Below are positions 33,051 to 46,700 of a stretch of DNA of 64,000 bases, one piece after another. The DNA is taken from contig CM055112.1 in assembly GCA_029204225.1 (NCBI GenBank), forward strand, positions 26,798,118 to 26,862,117. The letters are read 5' to 3'. Every line of letters begins with the position of its first letter. Position 1 is the first letter of the stretch. Below the pieces are notes generated by a model that was not told the DNA's origin, ran no database searches, and was given only the letters and a program-made list of their open reading frames with translations. Position numbers and translations under genes: made by a program. Origin of the DNA: Diphasiastrum complanatum. Lineage: Eukaryota; Streptophyta; Lycopodiopsida; Lycopodiales; Lycopodiaceae.

Positions 33051-33258
33051 TAGTATGCATATGAGTACCACTTACTTTTTGGACTCGCAACTATTATAGT
33101 CTTGTTTTATTTTTTGTTTGAGCTTTCTTTTGCTGGCTTCTAGTTTTAAATTCTTTAGACCTATTTGGGTCAATTTTTGGAATAATATATTATTTTCAAT
33201 TTCGAATCTAATCAGTCTTTTTTGGGCATAAATAGGGGCCAAAGACACATTTCTAAGA

Positions 33259-34080
33259 TTACTGAGTTTGATGTCTTGAGCTCTTTGTAGGGGATGTTGA
33301 TAACTTTGTGGTAGAACTTGGAAAGTGCAACTTACATGCTTTAGCCAAAGCACATGCCTCCCGTACATCGCCATCTCTTGCCAAAGATTTAGGAATCTGA
33401 AGAGTAGACTCCTTGCACATAGCATCCATAATGGGAAGATCCAACTCCTTTTCACATGACTCCACTTGTGTTATCTCCTCCTTGGCCATCAATCCACCAT
33501 GATTAGCTGTCATATAAGCATCAAGCCTAAAAAGTCTCCCAATCCTGATCCGTCTTGCAATGAATTTACCACTCTTCATGATCAAGCAACCATTTCCAAC
33601 AAATCTAACAAAGAAGCCTTTGTCCAAAAGTTGCCCACCACTCAACAAATTCCTTGTTATGCTAGGAACATAAAGAACACCTTCAAGCTTGGCTTTCTTG
33701 GTAGATCCAAGACACATATGGACTAATCCCTCTCCCTCAATCTTGAGTTCACAACCATTTGCATCAAGAATGAATTTCTTAGACCCAACAAAAGGTAAGA
33801 GTTGAGAGAAATACTCTTTGTGACTTGTCATGTGGGAGGTAGCCTCACTATCTATCCACCAAGGCTCATCTTCACCTTTGAAGCTTGTTGAAGGAAAATT
33901 GGACACCATAAGTAACTCCTCAAGGTCACTCTTGCCACCTTCTTGAACTTAATTTGATTGCTTGCCTTGTGCCTCCTTCCTTTTGAAGCACTCCTTTGCC
34001 AAATGCCCTCTTTTACTGCAAAAGTAGGTGCCTCCAATAGGTAGCCTCCTATTGGTGCCATGAGGAAAAGGTACTTGTAC
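33259..34080 (-). pseudogene. Ty1/copia zinc knuckle, protease and pre-integrase segment
   Basis: On the minus strand, about 34040-33990 encodes a damaged gag knuckle, TYFCSKRGHLAKEC, with the first Cys replaced. In the frame 33909-33259, WWIDSEATSHMT (residues 17-28) is the copia protease site with DSEA in place of DSGA. It is followed by FILDANGCELKIEGEG, LEGVLYVPSITRNLLS and the pre-integrase RIGRLFRLDAY. The Gly-to-Glu change in the active-site loop should abolish activity. The frame shifts between knuckle and protease, and homology ends before integrase. Confidence 0.8.
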
Positions 34081-34307
34081 ACAAAGTACAAACTTGCGAA
34101 ATGACTCTAAAAATTGATTTTGTGACTCTCAAGAAACTAGATTTGAACAAATAAATAATCTAGAAAGATCTACAAATGATATACAAACTTCTTGTACACA
34201 AAGTACACAATTGTGAAATGACTCTATAGATTGATTTGTGTCCCTCAAGAAACTAGATTTGAACACATCAAAAATCTATAAAGATCTAGATCACAAACCT
34301 TAGAATC
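34074..34307. repeat. Tandem duplication, period about 117 bp
   Basis: CTTGTACACAAAGTACA at 34074 and 34191. Both units contain GAAATGACTCTA, AAGAAACTAGATTTGAACA and AAGATCTA in the same order. Confidence 0.75.
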
Positions 34308-34683
34308 AATCTTCACCAACATCTAGTCACCTTGGAAACTGGGCCTTGCCTAGATCACAAAGATTAAGGCTCACAAGAATTGAATCAAAACACACAAAAA
34401 TCACATCGAAACACCCCTATTGGAATCCAATTAAATTGTATCTCTTAAAAAAAGCTAGAATTCTAGGAAAAGGCATTCTAATTTGAAAAACTTGCGTATT
34501 TGCCTTAATGGCTTATGTACAAGCTAACCTAGGCCTATGGATACAACATGACCCATAAAAGCAAGATGTCTAAACTAATTAGAAACTTGGGAGGCATAGA
34601 GATAATTCTGCTCCACTACATGCATGGATAACTTCTGAGTGACGTGGAGAAACTCCTGTGGCATGTGAGACGTTTGCATGCAG

Positions 34684-34745
34684 GAAGATGTTGGAGAAGG
34701 GGCAAATAGATGGAAGCAGTTTCCTGATTGAGGTATGGAGTGGAA
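34684..34745 (+). CDS. PPR gene, putative first visible exon
   Basis: Acceptor ...GCATGCAG before GAAGATG; donor A|GTAAGC. Encodes KMLEKGQIDGSSFLIEVWSG. Its leftover base completes an Asn codon with the AC that starts the next exon, which supports the donor. The frame meets a stop 15 codons upstream of the exon start, so an earlier exon, or a start at the internal ATG (34688), is needed. Confidence 0.5.
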
Positions 34746-37700
34746 GTAAGCAAAGGCTTGATTCCATCATCATTAAGATGCCTTCGTCACTGGAAGTCTT
34801 GCAATAGAACTGAAGAACTGCTGGCTTAATTTACTGATTTTGTGTTTTGTAATTGTTCATCATAGCATGTGTACTTTCTGTTCCTATCTTTTTTTAAAAC
34901 TTTGCCTTCTCTCTAATGCTAGGATCTGTCGATTCTTCTATATGTAAAATGACTCTGATTTTTGGTGATATAAATCAGACGTGAACGAAAGAAAGTTGGT
35001 GGACTCTTCTTCATTTAGGGGAATTGCTGAGCTGCTAGAACTTAGTCTTCCTTTGACAAAAGCACATTTGGTACCTTCACAAAAGACAAACCTATGCAAC
35101 CCATCCTTCAAAAAGACACACACAAATATGCTGACAATGCAAAGAGACTTGTTAAGAAAAAGGAGGATGAAAGTCAAAGAGATGAACCCCAGTCAGTACA
35201 CATTCCTAATGAGGCAATGGGTTCAAAAAAGTGGAGCAGAAGTTGGACGGCCCATGTTGGAGCAAATGATTAAAATGGGGGTAGACCCAATCGAAGTCTA
35301 TACGATTATGATCAAGCAATCCATAGAACAGGCAAAAGCATGCTCAACTACTGAAGTTTTTGAAGACCAAGGAGGTAGCGAGAAGCATGTTATGAAAGCT
35401 TTAAACCACTTGCATGTGATGCGTCTGAAAGGCCTCACTCCCAGGTCAGATACATATGCACCAATCGTTTCGTGGTTGGCGGAATCTGACTTGCTGGCTG
35501 AGATTCAAGAACTTTTGAAGTGGATCAAACAAGATAATGCAGATGCTTGCTTCATTGATATGTTTAAATGCTTGGGGGAGGGCGGGCAGCAGGACAAAAT
35601 AAAGCGATGCTTTTTATTGCTGAAAGATTTTGGTACTTTTTAATCCTCGTGTTGACGTGATGTACTCGTTTTATTATCTTCACTCTTGGGAGACGCTAAA
35701 TTCTGTTTCTGCAACATGTTCTTAATGTGTGTGCACACCACATATTGATGAAACATGTGACTCGGATGTATTTGTGTCAGTCCAGCCAATGCCAGAGGTT
35801 TGCAATTTAGAGATATGCAACCTAACAATGAGATGTGCAACTGAAAGACTGACCGTCATATCTATGAAGTTTTTTATTGGTTGAACCATTAAACAGTTGC
35901 ATGTTTAAAATTTCGGCGGTTCACAGTCTGCAGTCTGCACTATTATTAAATGTAGAATCTCAGTGCTTATTTTTGTTAAGACTTTTGAAGAGACTGTAAA
36001 TGCTATGTGTGTGGACTAATCTTACCTATTTAATTTTTCTGTGGTTTATTTTAAGCAGCTTGTAATGACATTCCAGTCTGTATTTCTTAGGAGTTCTGTC
36101 ATTAGAGATATTTCCTTGGAAAGTGGAATCCTGGGCTCATTTGATTCGATTTGCAGCTGTGGTATCTGCCCCTACACATTGCTTATGCTCATAGAGATCA
36201 TCTTATAGGGAGAGAATGTAGGAGATGCCACAAGTACACCTTTTTCTTGGAAATGACACTCACTGCTCAGCTAAGTTTCTATAAAACACTTGAGATGGAT
36301 ATGTCTTTCTGCAAAATTGCTGTTGTTTTAAAGGTTTGCGAGTTTCCAGGAATAAGACGAGGCGAAGACATGATACTTTTCTGGAATTATTAGGTTACAT
36401 GTAGGTTAATAGGTTAAATTTGAAATTGCTTGGATTGTGCTTTGGTTGCTAAAATTTATAGAGGTGAACTTGCTAAATGACTCTCATCTGGTTAAATCCT
36501 CTTAGACACACAAGCTTTCATTTGTTCACATACATTTAGTTTCTTTTGGAATTGAAGTGCTTAGGTCATGGTTTTAGTTTTGTGAAACTTCTGGGTTCTT
36601 GAAGCCTGTAACATGTTTCTTCACAACTTTGTTATAGAACAATTTGCCTATAGTTGGGTGGAGTTTTGCAGCGCCTATCTACTGGAGTAGTAGTTTAACC
36701 AAGTGGTTGGGACTCTAAGGATGCAAACAATCTCTTTAAACATTATTTTCATGCATACTTAAATAAAATAAGTTTACCACAACACATGAAATTTTGAGAT
36801 ATTCTTTGCACCTAGAAACAAAAGAAAGCAAGAATTTGATTTTTTGATCAGTTCTTATGACTATACAGTAGTAGCCTTTGTTATGTATAGTTACTTCTGA
36901 TGCCTTCAGAAATCATTAGTGACCAGAGATGAAATCTTTGAAGTTGATGATATGAAAGGCAAGCTTATGTATTTGAGAGAGCTTAATTCTTGAGATGTTG
37001 ATGAATCACTCAATATCCTCTTAGTTATGTCAAATTGTTTAATCTGTTATGCTCTGTTTGATCAAAGAACCAAACAGGTGTGAATGCTAGTCAGTTATCG
37101 GAATATCTGACTGGTTTGGTGCATGGCATTACAAGAGGCTCCAAGGTATTCTCAATCTTGGTTTGTTGTTTGGAAGTAGATTTTAGCCTTAGTGTCTTTA
37201 TACTGATTGAAAATGCAAAAGCTAAAAGCTTGTCTTTGCTTTGCAGTTTGATGATACTGTGAATATTTTTAGAGAGCTTGTGGAGAGTTTCAAGTTGGAA
37301 CCAACTTTGGAGGCATACAAGGCTCTCATAAAATACTCCTGTCAGCAAGGAGAGGTAAGTAGTAGGCCATCAATCAAGAAGTTAGAGCCTTCAGTGGATA
37401 CGTTTTCTCAATCTAAACTAACAATAAAGCTATTAGAATGATCCTCTCCCCCACTTTCCAGAAAAAAATTCGGGGGTAGGTCACTGCCCCGCATCTTGGG
37501 TGCTATGCGGCAAAGAAAGAATTTACATGACAGAAGGCTGCCCAACGTTGTTCTCCTTAGAATCTATGCATGTTAGGTCTGAAGCTAGCAGAAGTTTCTT
37601 TAGGAGTGAGATCCGCTGGAAGGAGAAGAGGCTTTTGTGGCTGTTACTCAAATTCTAAATTTAAAAAAATGGAAGTGGGTATTGCAAATAAGAGCACTCA

Positions 37701-40700
37701 CAACTATTCCCATTATCGTTTACGAAAATGTTTGGTGCTCTTTTGAATGTCAACCTTAGACAATTATATAAGTATGCTTGGATTCCTAGTTTTTCTGGAT
37801 GCTTAGGGAAATAATTGCAACTGATCAATTTCTACAAGTACTGTGCAGATTTACCGAGGCCTTGATTTCATTAAGGAAATGTCACAAAAGGGCTTGGAAC
37901 TAGCTCCCGAAATATTCAATCCATTTCTGCTACGTCTTGTGCATGAGAAGTTGCCTACAGGGGTTAGTGTGGTCTGCTTATTTCTTTCCATTTCCAAGCT
38001 ATACACATTGGGTCCAGTTGGGTCGATTGTTAAGTTTGTTCTGCAAGTCTTTAAGGCCGATTTCAAACGCCATCTTTCTATATTTAGCTGAATAAGTTAA
38101 AATGACACTTAATGATGGAGCTCTTTGTTGTTATTTATATATGTTTTCATATCCTATTGGTCTTGACGTTCTAGTTTGGAGAGTCAATCACTTATGAAGA
38201 TGAGCATTTATTTAGGACACACAAAAAATTATTGAATCACAATAATTTTTGTTCCTTGACTCATACATCATTGTTAGTTTTGTGTATGTTTGAACCATAG
38301 ATCCAGCGGTACTAGGATCCACAGATCTCGGTACCGCGGATCCATATTGATCCGCGGTACCATAATATATAATATTTTTTTTAAATATTTTTTTTTAATT
38401 TAAAAAAAAATAATTAAGTGGGCAATATGGGTATCAGCTTGAAGCTGTTGACGAGAGCAGTGCATTTATGCAGGTTGCCGGTTTTGACGAGAGCGAACGG
38501 CCAAAGGACCAAGGGGATGCAAAACACCAAAAAGTGTGTTTTCGCTCAGGGAGTCGGAAGGCCAAATCATGAAGAGGTCGTACCGTCAGGGCCAGTAGAC
38601 CCGGGGGTGGGCTCTGCCCCCCAAAACCCCCTGCCGGGGGACTACCGCCCCCCGGACCCCCCGTTTCTCGGGGGGCTAATGCCCCCTGAACCCCCCAAGA
38701 CTTGTTGCTATATAGAAACTGTAATCTAGCCATCTCATAACCATCATGGTCTCACAGTAGACCCTATACTAACAACCGTGCTCAGTAATGGCTTCTCCTC
38801 ATAACGGGGACCTTACGGATCTGAGCTCACGGTTAACTAGTGACTACTAAACTGAGAGGTGCATTATTTAGTTGTCTAACACATTTTGTAGTTGAAAGCA
38901 CCGGCAACCTGCATAAATGCACTGCTCTCGTCAAGAGCTTCAAGCTGATACCCATATTGCCCACTAAATTTAAAAAAAAAAAAAAAAATACTTAAAAAAT
39001 GGTGCCGCCCTGGTACCGCGGATTTTTGGGCGGCACCATAATGGCGGTACCACGTGCCACTATGGTTTGAACATAATTCTTTTTTGATTTTTTTCTTTAA
39101 AGTTTTTGTGAACCCATGATTGAAGATAAAACTCTTTACGTGACCTCTAACACTTAGGTTTGAATATTATGTGTAAGCTCCAAAAAGGAAGCTTCAAGAT
39201 GCATGATAAATCTGTGGAGACTATCATTTTGTTTATCATCTCAATCAACTTGTACCTTAATGGGCAAGTGCTGTTGATTAAGCTATTCTTCTGCCCTTGA
39301 AGCTTGACCAACTAGATTTGGCGACATGTGTAAAAAATACAAAAGCCTGGATCTAGTTGCAAAACTATCAATTTATGTAAGCATTATCAAATACAAGGTT
39401 TTGGTAAAGGAAATTGTTAGAAGTGGTAGCCAATGTTATCCTAGTTTTAGGAATCCCGCTATAGTGGGTAGAGGATGCTGTTTTAAATGACAACAAGGCC
39501 TCAAGTTCAAAGTATATGTTTTAAAGAGCTTATTCAAAATCAGAAACCAATCCTTTAACTTTCAACACTCACCTTTAAAAAAATGTCAATGTTATCTTGA
39601 GAACATTTTTTTTGATTCATATATAGAATCTGTAGATCATCAGTTTTTATAATATCTTAATCCTCCAAAGATCTTTAGTGATTGTCAATTTCATTGGGCG
39701 CAATTTTTTCGAACTTTTCATTACGATCTTCACAATTGATCTAAAAAAAGTTTTGGATAATGCCACCGCTAGTGCCACCTGCTTATTTATGCCAGGACTA
39801 CCTTTCTTTCTGCTTGGTTTGAATGATCTTCTTAAAGCTTATTCATGTTGCTTGGATTTTACAGATATTTACTTACTGCTAAGCCTTCTTCCAGCATTCT
39901 TCATCAGGTTTAGACATGAATTCTCTGTGCGTAAGAAATTGCTACTAGGGTAGTAAATGACAAACAACTCTGTATGGGACTCATCCAATTTCAAGATTGA
40001 GAATAACTTTCTGAAATTTGCAGCTGTACTTGAGCCTTGAAGCACAGAAAGTAAATTTTAGTATCCATTTTCTTTTCTAAGCCAAGATTGATAAGGGCAA
40101 TGTTTTTATGTGTGGGGGAGTGCTAAGGACATTCACGTCTACAAAAGTAAGGGGCCTTCTCCTTTAAAGGCTGCATACTAATTGGGTGCACTGTTCCCTC
40201 CAAAAGTGCTGCTGCCCTTATTTTTCAAATCATGGATTAGGGTTCCTTTGAATGTTCCGTTATGGTTCTCTAAAGGACTATATATATGTTTGGGCTCTTT
40301 GTGGTATAACTTAGTTACATTGTTTGTAGGGCTTTGTCTATGATTATTGTTGATGGTCTTGGGTAATTTTTGAAGGAGATTGTTTACTGCTGATTGGTTT
40401 TTTTATGCTTTATGTGATGCCATATCATGAATCTGTTCATAACTTAGGGGATACGCAGTAATTCGAACTTTGTATTTGATAGAGGTATTAACTTTTGTAT
40501 ACGAGTTTTCTTACACTTCAACATGTGATCACCATACTTTCCTCATGCTTTATTTTCAAATAATGGACAATTATTAATTGTCCATTATTTCGAATAATGT
40601 ACACTTGTTTTTAAGTTCAATAGCCCAGAAGGTATTCATCTCACATAACTCGAAATGTTGATTAGCTATGCTTCCACGATCTTTCTTTTGAAGCCTGAAT

Positions 40701-43700
40701 GTGCAGAAAGTCTAAAACATATAAAAAAATTGGTTTCTTTGCTCTTCCTCTGTGCTTTGCCTCCTGTCATTACTCTTCCTTCCCCTTCCCACCGCAGGTT
40801 CTAGCAGGACCTAACAACATTAATGTGTATAATCGAACCCCACCATTCTGATTGGAGTGTGTTTTGATCGCTGATCTGGAGAAGCTAAGCCTATAAAGAT
40901 TAGATCACTAGCCACTTGCATCAATGATGAAACATTCTCCTTATACAGTCTCCCAGTTAGCTTGTGCCATTCCTTATATTAAAATGATAGAGAGCTGAGG
41001 TGGAAACATTCAAATGGAAGGCATTTTCTTGGAAAATCTGCTTTGCCTTATCAAATTGTATTGTGGCCAACTCTTGGATCAAGTGGCCAAGGACTGTTCA
41101 GATGCAGGTTCATGGACATATGATTGCTATGGTTGAAAATCTTTACAACATAACCAAATCTCACTTAATGACTCTGCAGCAAAACAACTTGAGCCTAGCA
41201 AGAAGGAACTATTCCTAACACATGGAATACTGAGATTTCCGAGAATGACTCTGTCATCTTGGAAGTGGGTTGCTGTTGTATCATTGTAACTCTTTGTCAA
41301 AAGCTTTGAGTATTTGGCTGATTAAATGACTATTATTTCTGGTTCTATGAAGCTGAAAATCTTTTTTAAGCGTCTGGTGACAATCAAAGTTTGAAACTTG
41401 TCCAATGCCTCTTTATCATGTGGTGCAGGCTTTTGATCTATTTACGAGTATGCTGAAAATGGGTGTGCAGCCTTCTGTTGATACATACAACTTCCTTATT
41501 CGTGCCTGCATGAAAGCAAACAATGTAAGTTTGTGGTTGTTACTCTTGTTTTTCCTACATGTGTATATGCACTGTTGATGCAATTGTAACTTCCATGATC
41601 CAAAGAAACTGATAGAAATCTTAGAGAATATTTGAGTGTTCCTCCAATGCAGCCCTAACTCGTTAATCTACTTGTATTTTGAGGTATTAAAAAACTAGAA
41701 TCTGTAAAGTTGAGATAGTGTGTGACGGTGCCTAGACTCCAAGGAAACGAAATAAATCTCTGGATGTAGACACAAAATGCTTATTACAATGCCCAACACA
41801 AGTTGTATACTACGGATTCCAAAAAATGTAAGTCCTTGTTCATTTTTTCAGATTTGTTGGAGCTTTGTAGTATCTAAGTGCACATTGTGGTTCTATCACC
41901 AGTAGTGTTATATTCTCAGTTGCCCTTGATGGGGTCATTATTTTTCATACAGTTAGCATTATATCTGGTTATATGCAATATCTTTGTTACAGTATTCTTT
42001 ATCCCAGGCAGTTACTGCGGCAGACTCTTGATTATGGTATGTGGTCACAGAGTGATCATAGCATGCTCTTTCTATCTAGGTAGCTTCGACATTTCTTGTC
42101 TTTGCATTGATGCCTTTTTTTGGCATTCATGGTTTATACACCAGGCATGGCCTCTTTTTCCTTGAAATAAATTTTTTATGGCCCTCATCCTTACCTACAT
42201 GTTGAGACCTTTGATATCCTGATTCTGTATGTCTGTTATGTTCTATAATCGTATATCACGTATGACATCATTTTATGGCATCACTTGGCAATGATTGAAA
42301 CTGGTATCCGTGTTATCATTTCCTTGCTATCACCTCCCATTGAGTTTTTTTATGTGTATCATGTCTACCTCTTGTTATGCCTATCTCCTTCAAACTCAGC
42401 TATACTGCAGAACTCTTTAAGGACCAAGTTTAAGGTATCTGCCATTTTATGATCAAAGATCCTTTATGCATGCTATTCATTAACTATTGGCTTCATTTTT
42501 AATGTTGATGTTGCCACACATGCCTTAGTGGCTGGTGATATTCCAATACAGTGTTTACTCTGTTAAGATTAATGACCCCTCTGCATGCTTGCTTCGTCAG
42601 TATTGTTATTATTGCATGCATATCCTTGCGACTATTTGTTCCGCTCGATTTTGACATCCAAAGTCTTGTTTGGTACACCAGTCTGGGAGTGTACATTCTG
42701 TTTTTTTGCTATTGCCATTACATGCATTGGATCTGTATTGCTATTCCAAGCTTATCAATATTTCTTTTCAAGAGTACTAATGGTATTGGTGGTTCCACTG
42801 GCAACTATTGGTATGTTCTGAAACCTTCATTACTGCTCCTATGTGGGTTTCACTCTATATGGTTCGCCTGGTGCATATTTATTCCCTTGAATCAATTTCC
42901 TACTGTTGCTTCACCTTTGTAATATAGTGGGCTACATTTGTATGTTCGACACTATTTTACAATTTTGCCTGAGCTAGTGTCCTTATTGTCTAGCACTCTT
43001 GAAATATATACCTGACATGTCTCGTGTGTGAAAACGGTTGATTAATATGTAGTGATATTGCTTGATAAAGAGCTTCACACGCGAGTAATGTACTAGAGTT
43101 TGGCCTGTTCTTGCTGAATCAAGGATTGTGAGCCATTTTCCAAGAATGGGAATCTTTTACCAGACAAACATTTGGATGCTTTTAGTGAGGTTTGAAGTTG
43201 CGAAATTGGCTGAGGAGGTATCAAGCCTCAAACGATATTTGTATTTGAGGTGCAAAACTTGTAGCAAAGAAACTAGAAGCACACCAAGGTTCTTAAGGAC
43301 TTTCTAGGTTTTGGCCTTAATACTGAAAGTGGAGTTTTTTGAAAGTTTTGTAGCCTCAAGCACCACACTAACGTTTCAAAGTTATGGACATTAAGTCCCT
43401 ACTACTGCCTACTTTAAGCTTGACTACACAAATAGCTTTCAAAGTTTTGGACTCTAATTGTTGCCATCCTATTCACAGAAGGCGAGAATACTGAAAACTG
43501 AGTAGAGCCTTGTCACATGATGCTTTTTTGAAACCTTAAAAATGGTTTCTACAGGAGCCAAATATGTGGGCATGTCATTATAGGATTCCAAAAACTATGA
43601 GATCCATTGTGCCCAATAAGATAAGCTCCAAGAAAGGCTAGTTTCCAATCTCTCTGTGCAAGATAGCCCTTTTTCTTGAATTGTGTCAGAACCATTACAA

Positions 43701-46700
43701 CATTGGAAAGAGATTTATTGATGTTTAGGAGTGCCAGTAGCAAATATTTTTTCACATAACCTGGACATGTATGCACAAATCATTAAACAGTTTGGTCTCA
43801 ATAAATCATCCCAACTGGGAAGTGGTGGGGAATCAGGGTAGTGACTAATGTTAATCTTTTCAATTCTAGGTGAATTCTGTAAATACTTCTATGGTTTTGA
43901 GCATTTGAAGTTCTAAAGTTAGTGTCATCTAATTCACCAGTATACTGAAGTAGTTTAGAAGTCCTTTCATGAAAGAGGAAACGGGTTATTCTAATAGTTT
44001 CAATGCGCTTGTTATGTTTGTAGTAGTCTAGAGGATGGCAGTATGTTTTTATTATCCTGAGCTCAGCACGCATGAGACGTGTTATAAATTTGCATCTGTT
44101 TGTCGATTTGGTCTTTGTTGCAGCTGGAGAAAATCTTTACACTACTTGCAGAAATGAAGCATTCTGGGATGGAGCCAACAACTGTCACTTATAATGCAGT
44201 CATTCACGCCTTTGGAAGCCTGGTATTGCCATTTTTATTGCTTGTACTATATTTGGAGTTCCAGTTTTTGTAGATTTTGGAATGCTAGAAGACTTGGTCA
44301 AGCCAAGACAGTTCATCATGAAAGTCAAGGTTGATGTCGTGATTGCTAAAAAACAAAGCTTTGAATGGATACATGCATCCATGATAAAGAAAACTCTCTT
44401 AACAAACTGCAGATTTTACCAATTTTTCATCTCTCAAAATTGGGTCATGACAATGCATCTTATCTTCTTGCTGATCTTAAAGAAACTTTTAAAATACTAC
44501 ATTTATGTTGATTTTGTTCAAATTTTGCTGGGAAGAACCCAGTGTGAGGCAGCAGGGATCAGTTGGGAAACCACCATTTAGGGAAGTGAATGGCTGTGGG
44601 CACAGGTAGCAGTAGGTGACGGCATGAGACAGTCTGTTCACTGGCTTATCAGGCAAAGCAAAGGTTCAGACAACTCAGTAATCTGAGTGTGCCTTTTCCA
44701 GGAAGTCAAGAGTTAACAGAGGAAGTGATGAGAGGGGCCAAGCACCAATTTCGAAAGCAGACATGAACCGACTTGCCGTCATGCATTGGCGAGATGCGGG
44801 AATTGGGAATATGCTATGGGATAGATGCTTCAAGTGGAAAATAATGGTGACATTTTATATGTGGGTCTAATTGAGGAAAAGGGGATTGGTCGAAGCTAGG
44901 ACTGTGACCTCCAGAACAGCAGTCATGCAAAGGTCTGAATTATGAATTATACCCTTCTAGTGGAAACAATCGGTACATCGGCTGTATTGATGGGCATGCC
45001 TGCATGATCGACAGACATGTTGAGAAGAGGAAAGAGAATATAAATGGAAGAGTGCTGATAACTAAATAGAATGCATTCAAAGCTCACAATGGAATGCTGT
45101 GAGCATTAGCTTCACGATCCTCTCACTCTTCATTGGCATCAAGAATAACTTGGGGGACTGGCGAGGAGAACAACGATTCATTATAAAATGACAAAGAAAC
45201 TTCTTATTGAGATGCTGTAGTCCTCTCACAACACTGCACAGAGGTGGACACAAGAATAAAATTTGAGGATGCCCTTGATGATGGGGACAATTTAGGACAT
45301 CCAATTAGGGCCAATTAATTACGTCTGGACCTCTGCAAATATAATTTTATGTGGCCTGTATAGTCACAGTGCCAAGGATTCAACTGTATTTCCATGAAAG
45401 GGACCTAGTCATTGGGCACCGATGATCGTCTTATGGACTGGTTTGTGCTAGGGACATGTTAGAACCATTACTGACCGTTAGCATTTCTTTTCATTCAAAA
45501 TTTTGATAGGGCCTGTACATTTAGGCAAAATTTGGGCTTGAAAGGCCCAAAGATCATTTCAATCAAGCACATGCAGCACATGCTTGTCTTTACTAAATCA
45601 AGCTGATTACTTCACAAACACTAGACTGATTCTAAATTAACATGAGCAACTTAAAATATACACAACTCGAGTGTTTGGCAAAAGACACTTTTTCCAAATT
45701 TTGCAAGTTAAAGTTGTGCTTACTTGAAAGATCTGACATCGTCCATCAAATTAATGCAGCTATCAAGAGTTCTATTGATGAGCATTGACTGAACTGGAAC
45801 TTGATATCGATCTTGAAACTTACTAAGATTTGCATTTTGAGATGCCCTTGCAACGATCAAAACTTCATCAATTGGTAGGAAGAAAAAGACGAGCAGAAAA
45901 TCACTAAAATAATAATGGTTCTAAGTAACGAAGTCATAGCATTCAGTTTCATGATGGAGTTGGTCTGATACTTGGCATGGGACTCCATAGAGTTGAAGGT
46001 TTCATGTCTCAATTTTGTTATCTTCAGGTATATACTAGACTTAACATTAATATTTTTACATTTGAATATGTTAAGTTTCTGTTTCTTGTGATGTGTTTTG
46101 GTCATGCTATAACTAGTTTACTGTTCCAAGTTCCAACTAACATATTTGTGTTCGAAATACAGAAGCGACTTGATAGCGCTCTTCATGTCCTGAATGAAAT
46201 GGAATCTGACAATTTGATGCCGGATGCTGATACATATAAGGAGCTTATTAATGCTTGTTCTTCTCAAAAAGATTGTGAAAAAGCCTTGCAGGTAAGTTTT
46301 CTTATTCTTTTCCATTTTAATTGTTGATTATAAGCTAATGTTTTCGTCGAAAAAGAGACTAGGCAATTTTTTATATAAAACGCAAGGCTTCCTGCATGAT
46401 GGATACTGAGCTTCACAGAATTTGCATGTTTGTAAAATCATCCATGTCATGACATTCTAAATTGTGAAGGGACTTTCTAACTTTCACTTTGTGTACGTGC
46501 AAACAACTACTACTATTTATGTCAGTTTGTTGCTTTCGAAACTCCTCTCTGTTTTGCCAAGTTTCAAATAAAACGTTTTGTCAAAGTATGCAAATTTGTT
46601 AGACTGTGGCAAGGACTGTAATTAATTCCTTACTCTTTCCAAGGGTTCATAGTCATTAGTTGAACAGGGATATCTTCTTGTTTCTTTTTCCATAGCTTTT

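Noticed and set aside
38590-38700. C-run/G-run block as organelle DNA or a gene
   Set aside because: It is inside the hAT-type element with defined ends; the composition looks like repeated element sequence, and no organelle gene is seen.
42551-42922. Hydrophobic 123-codon frame in PPR intron 6
   Set aside because: T-rich intron DNA readily gives Phe/Leu frames; no homology or gene structure.
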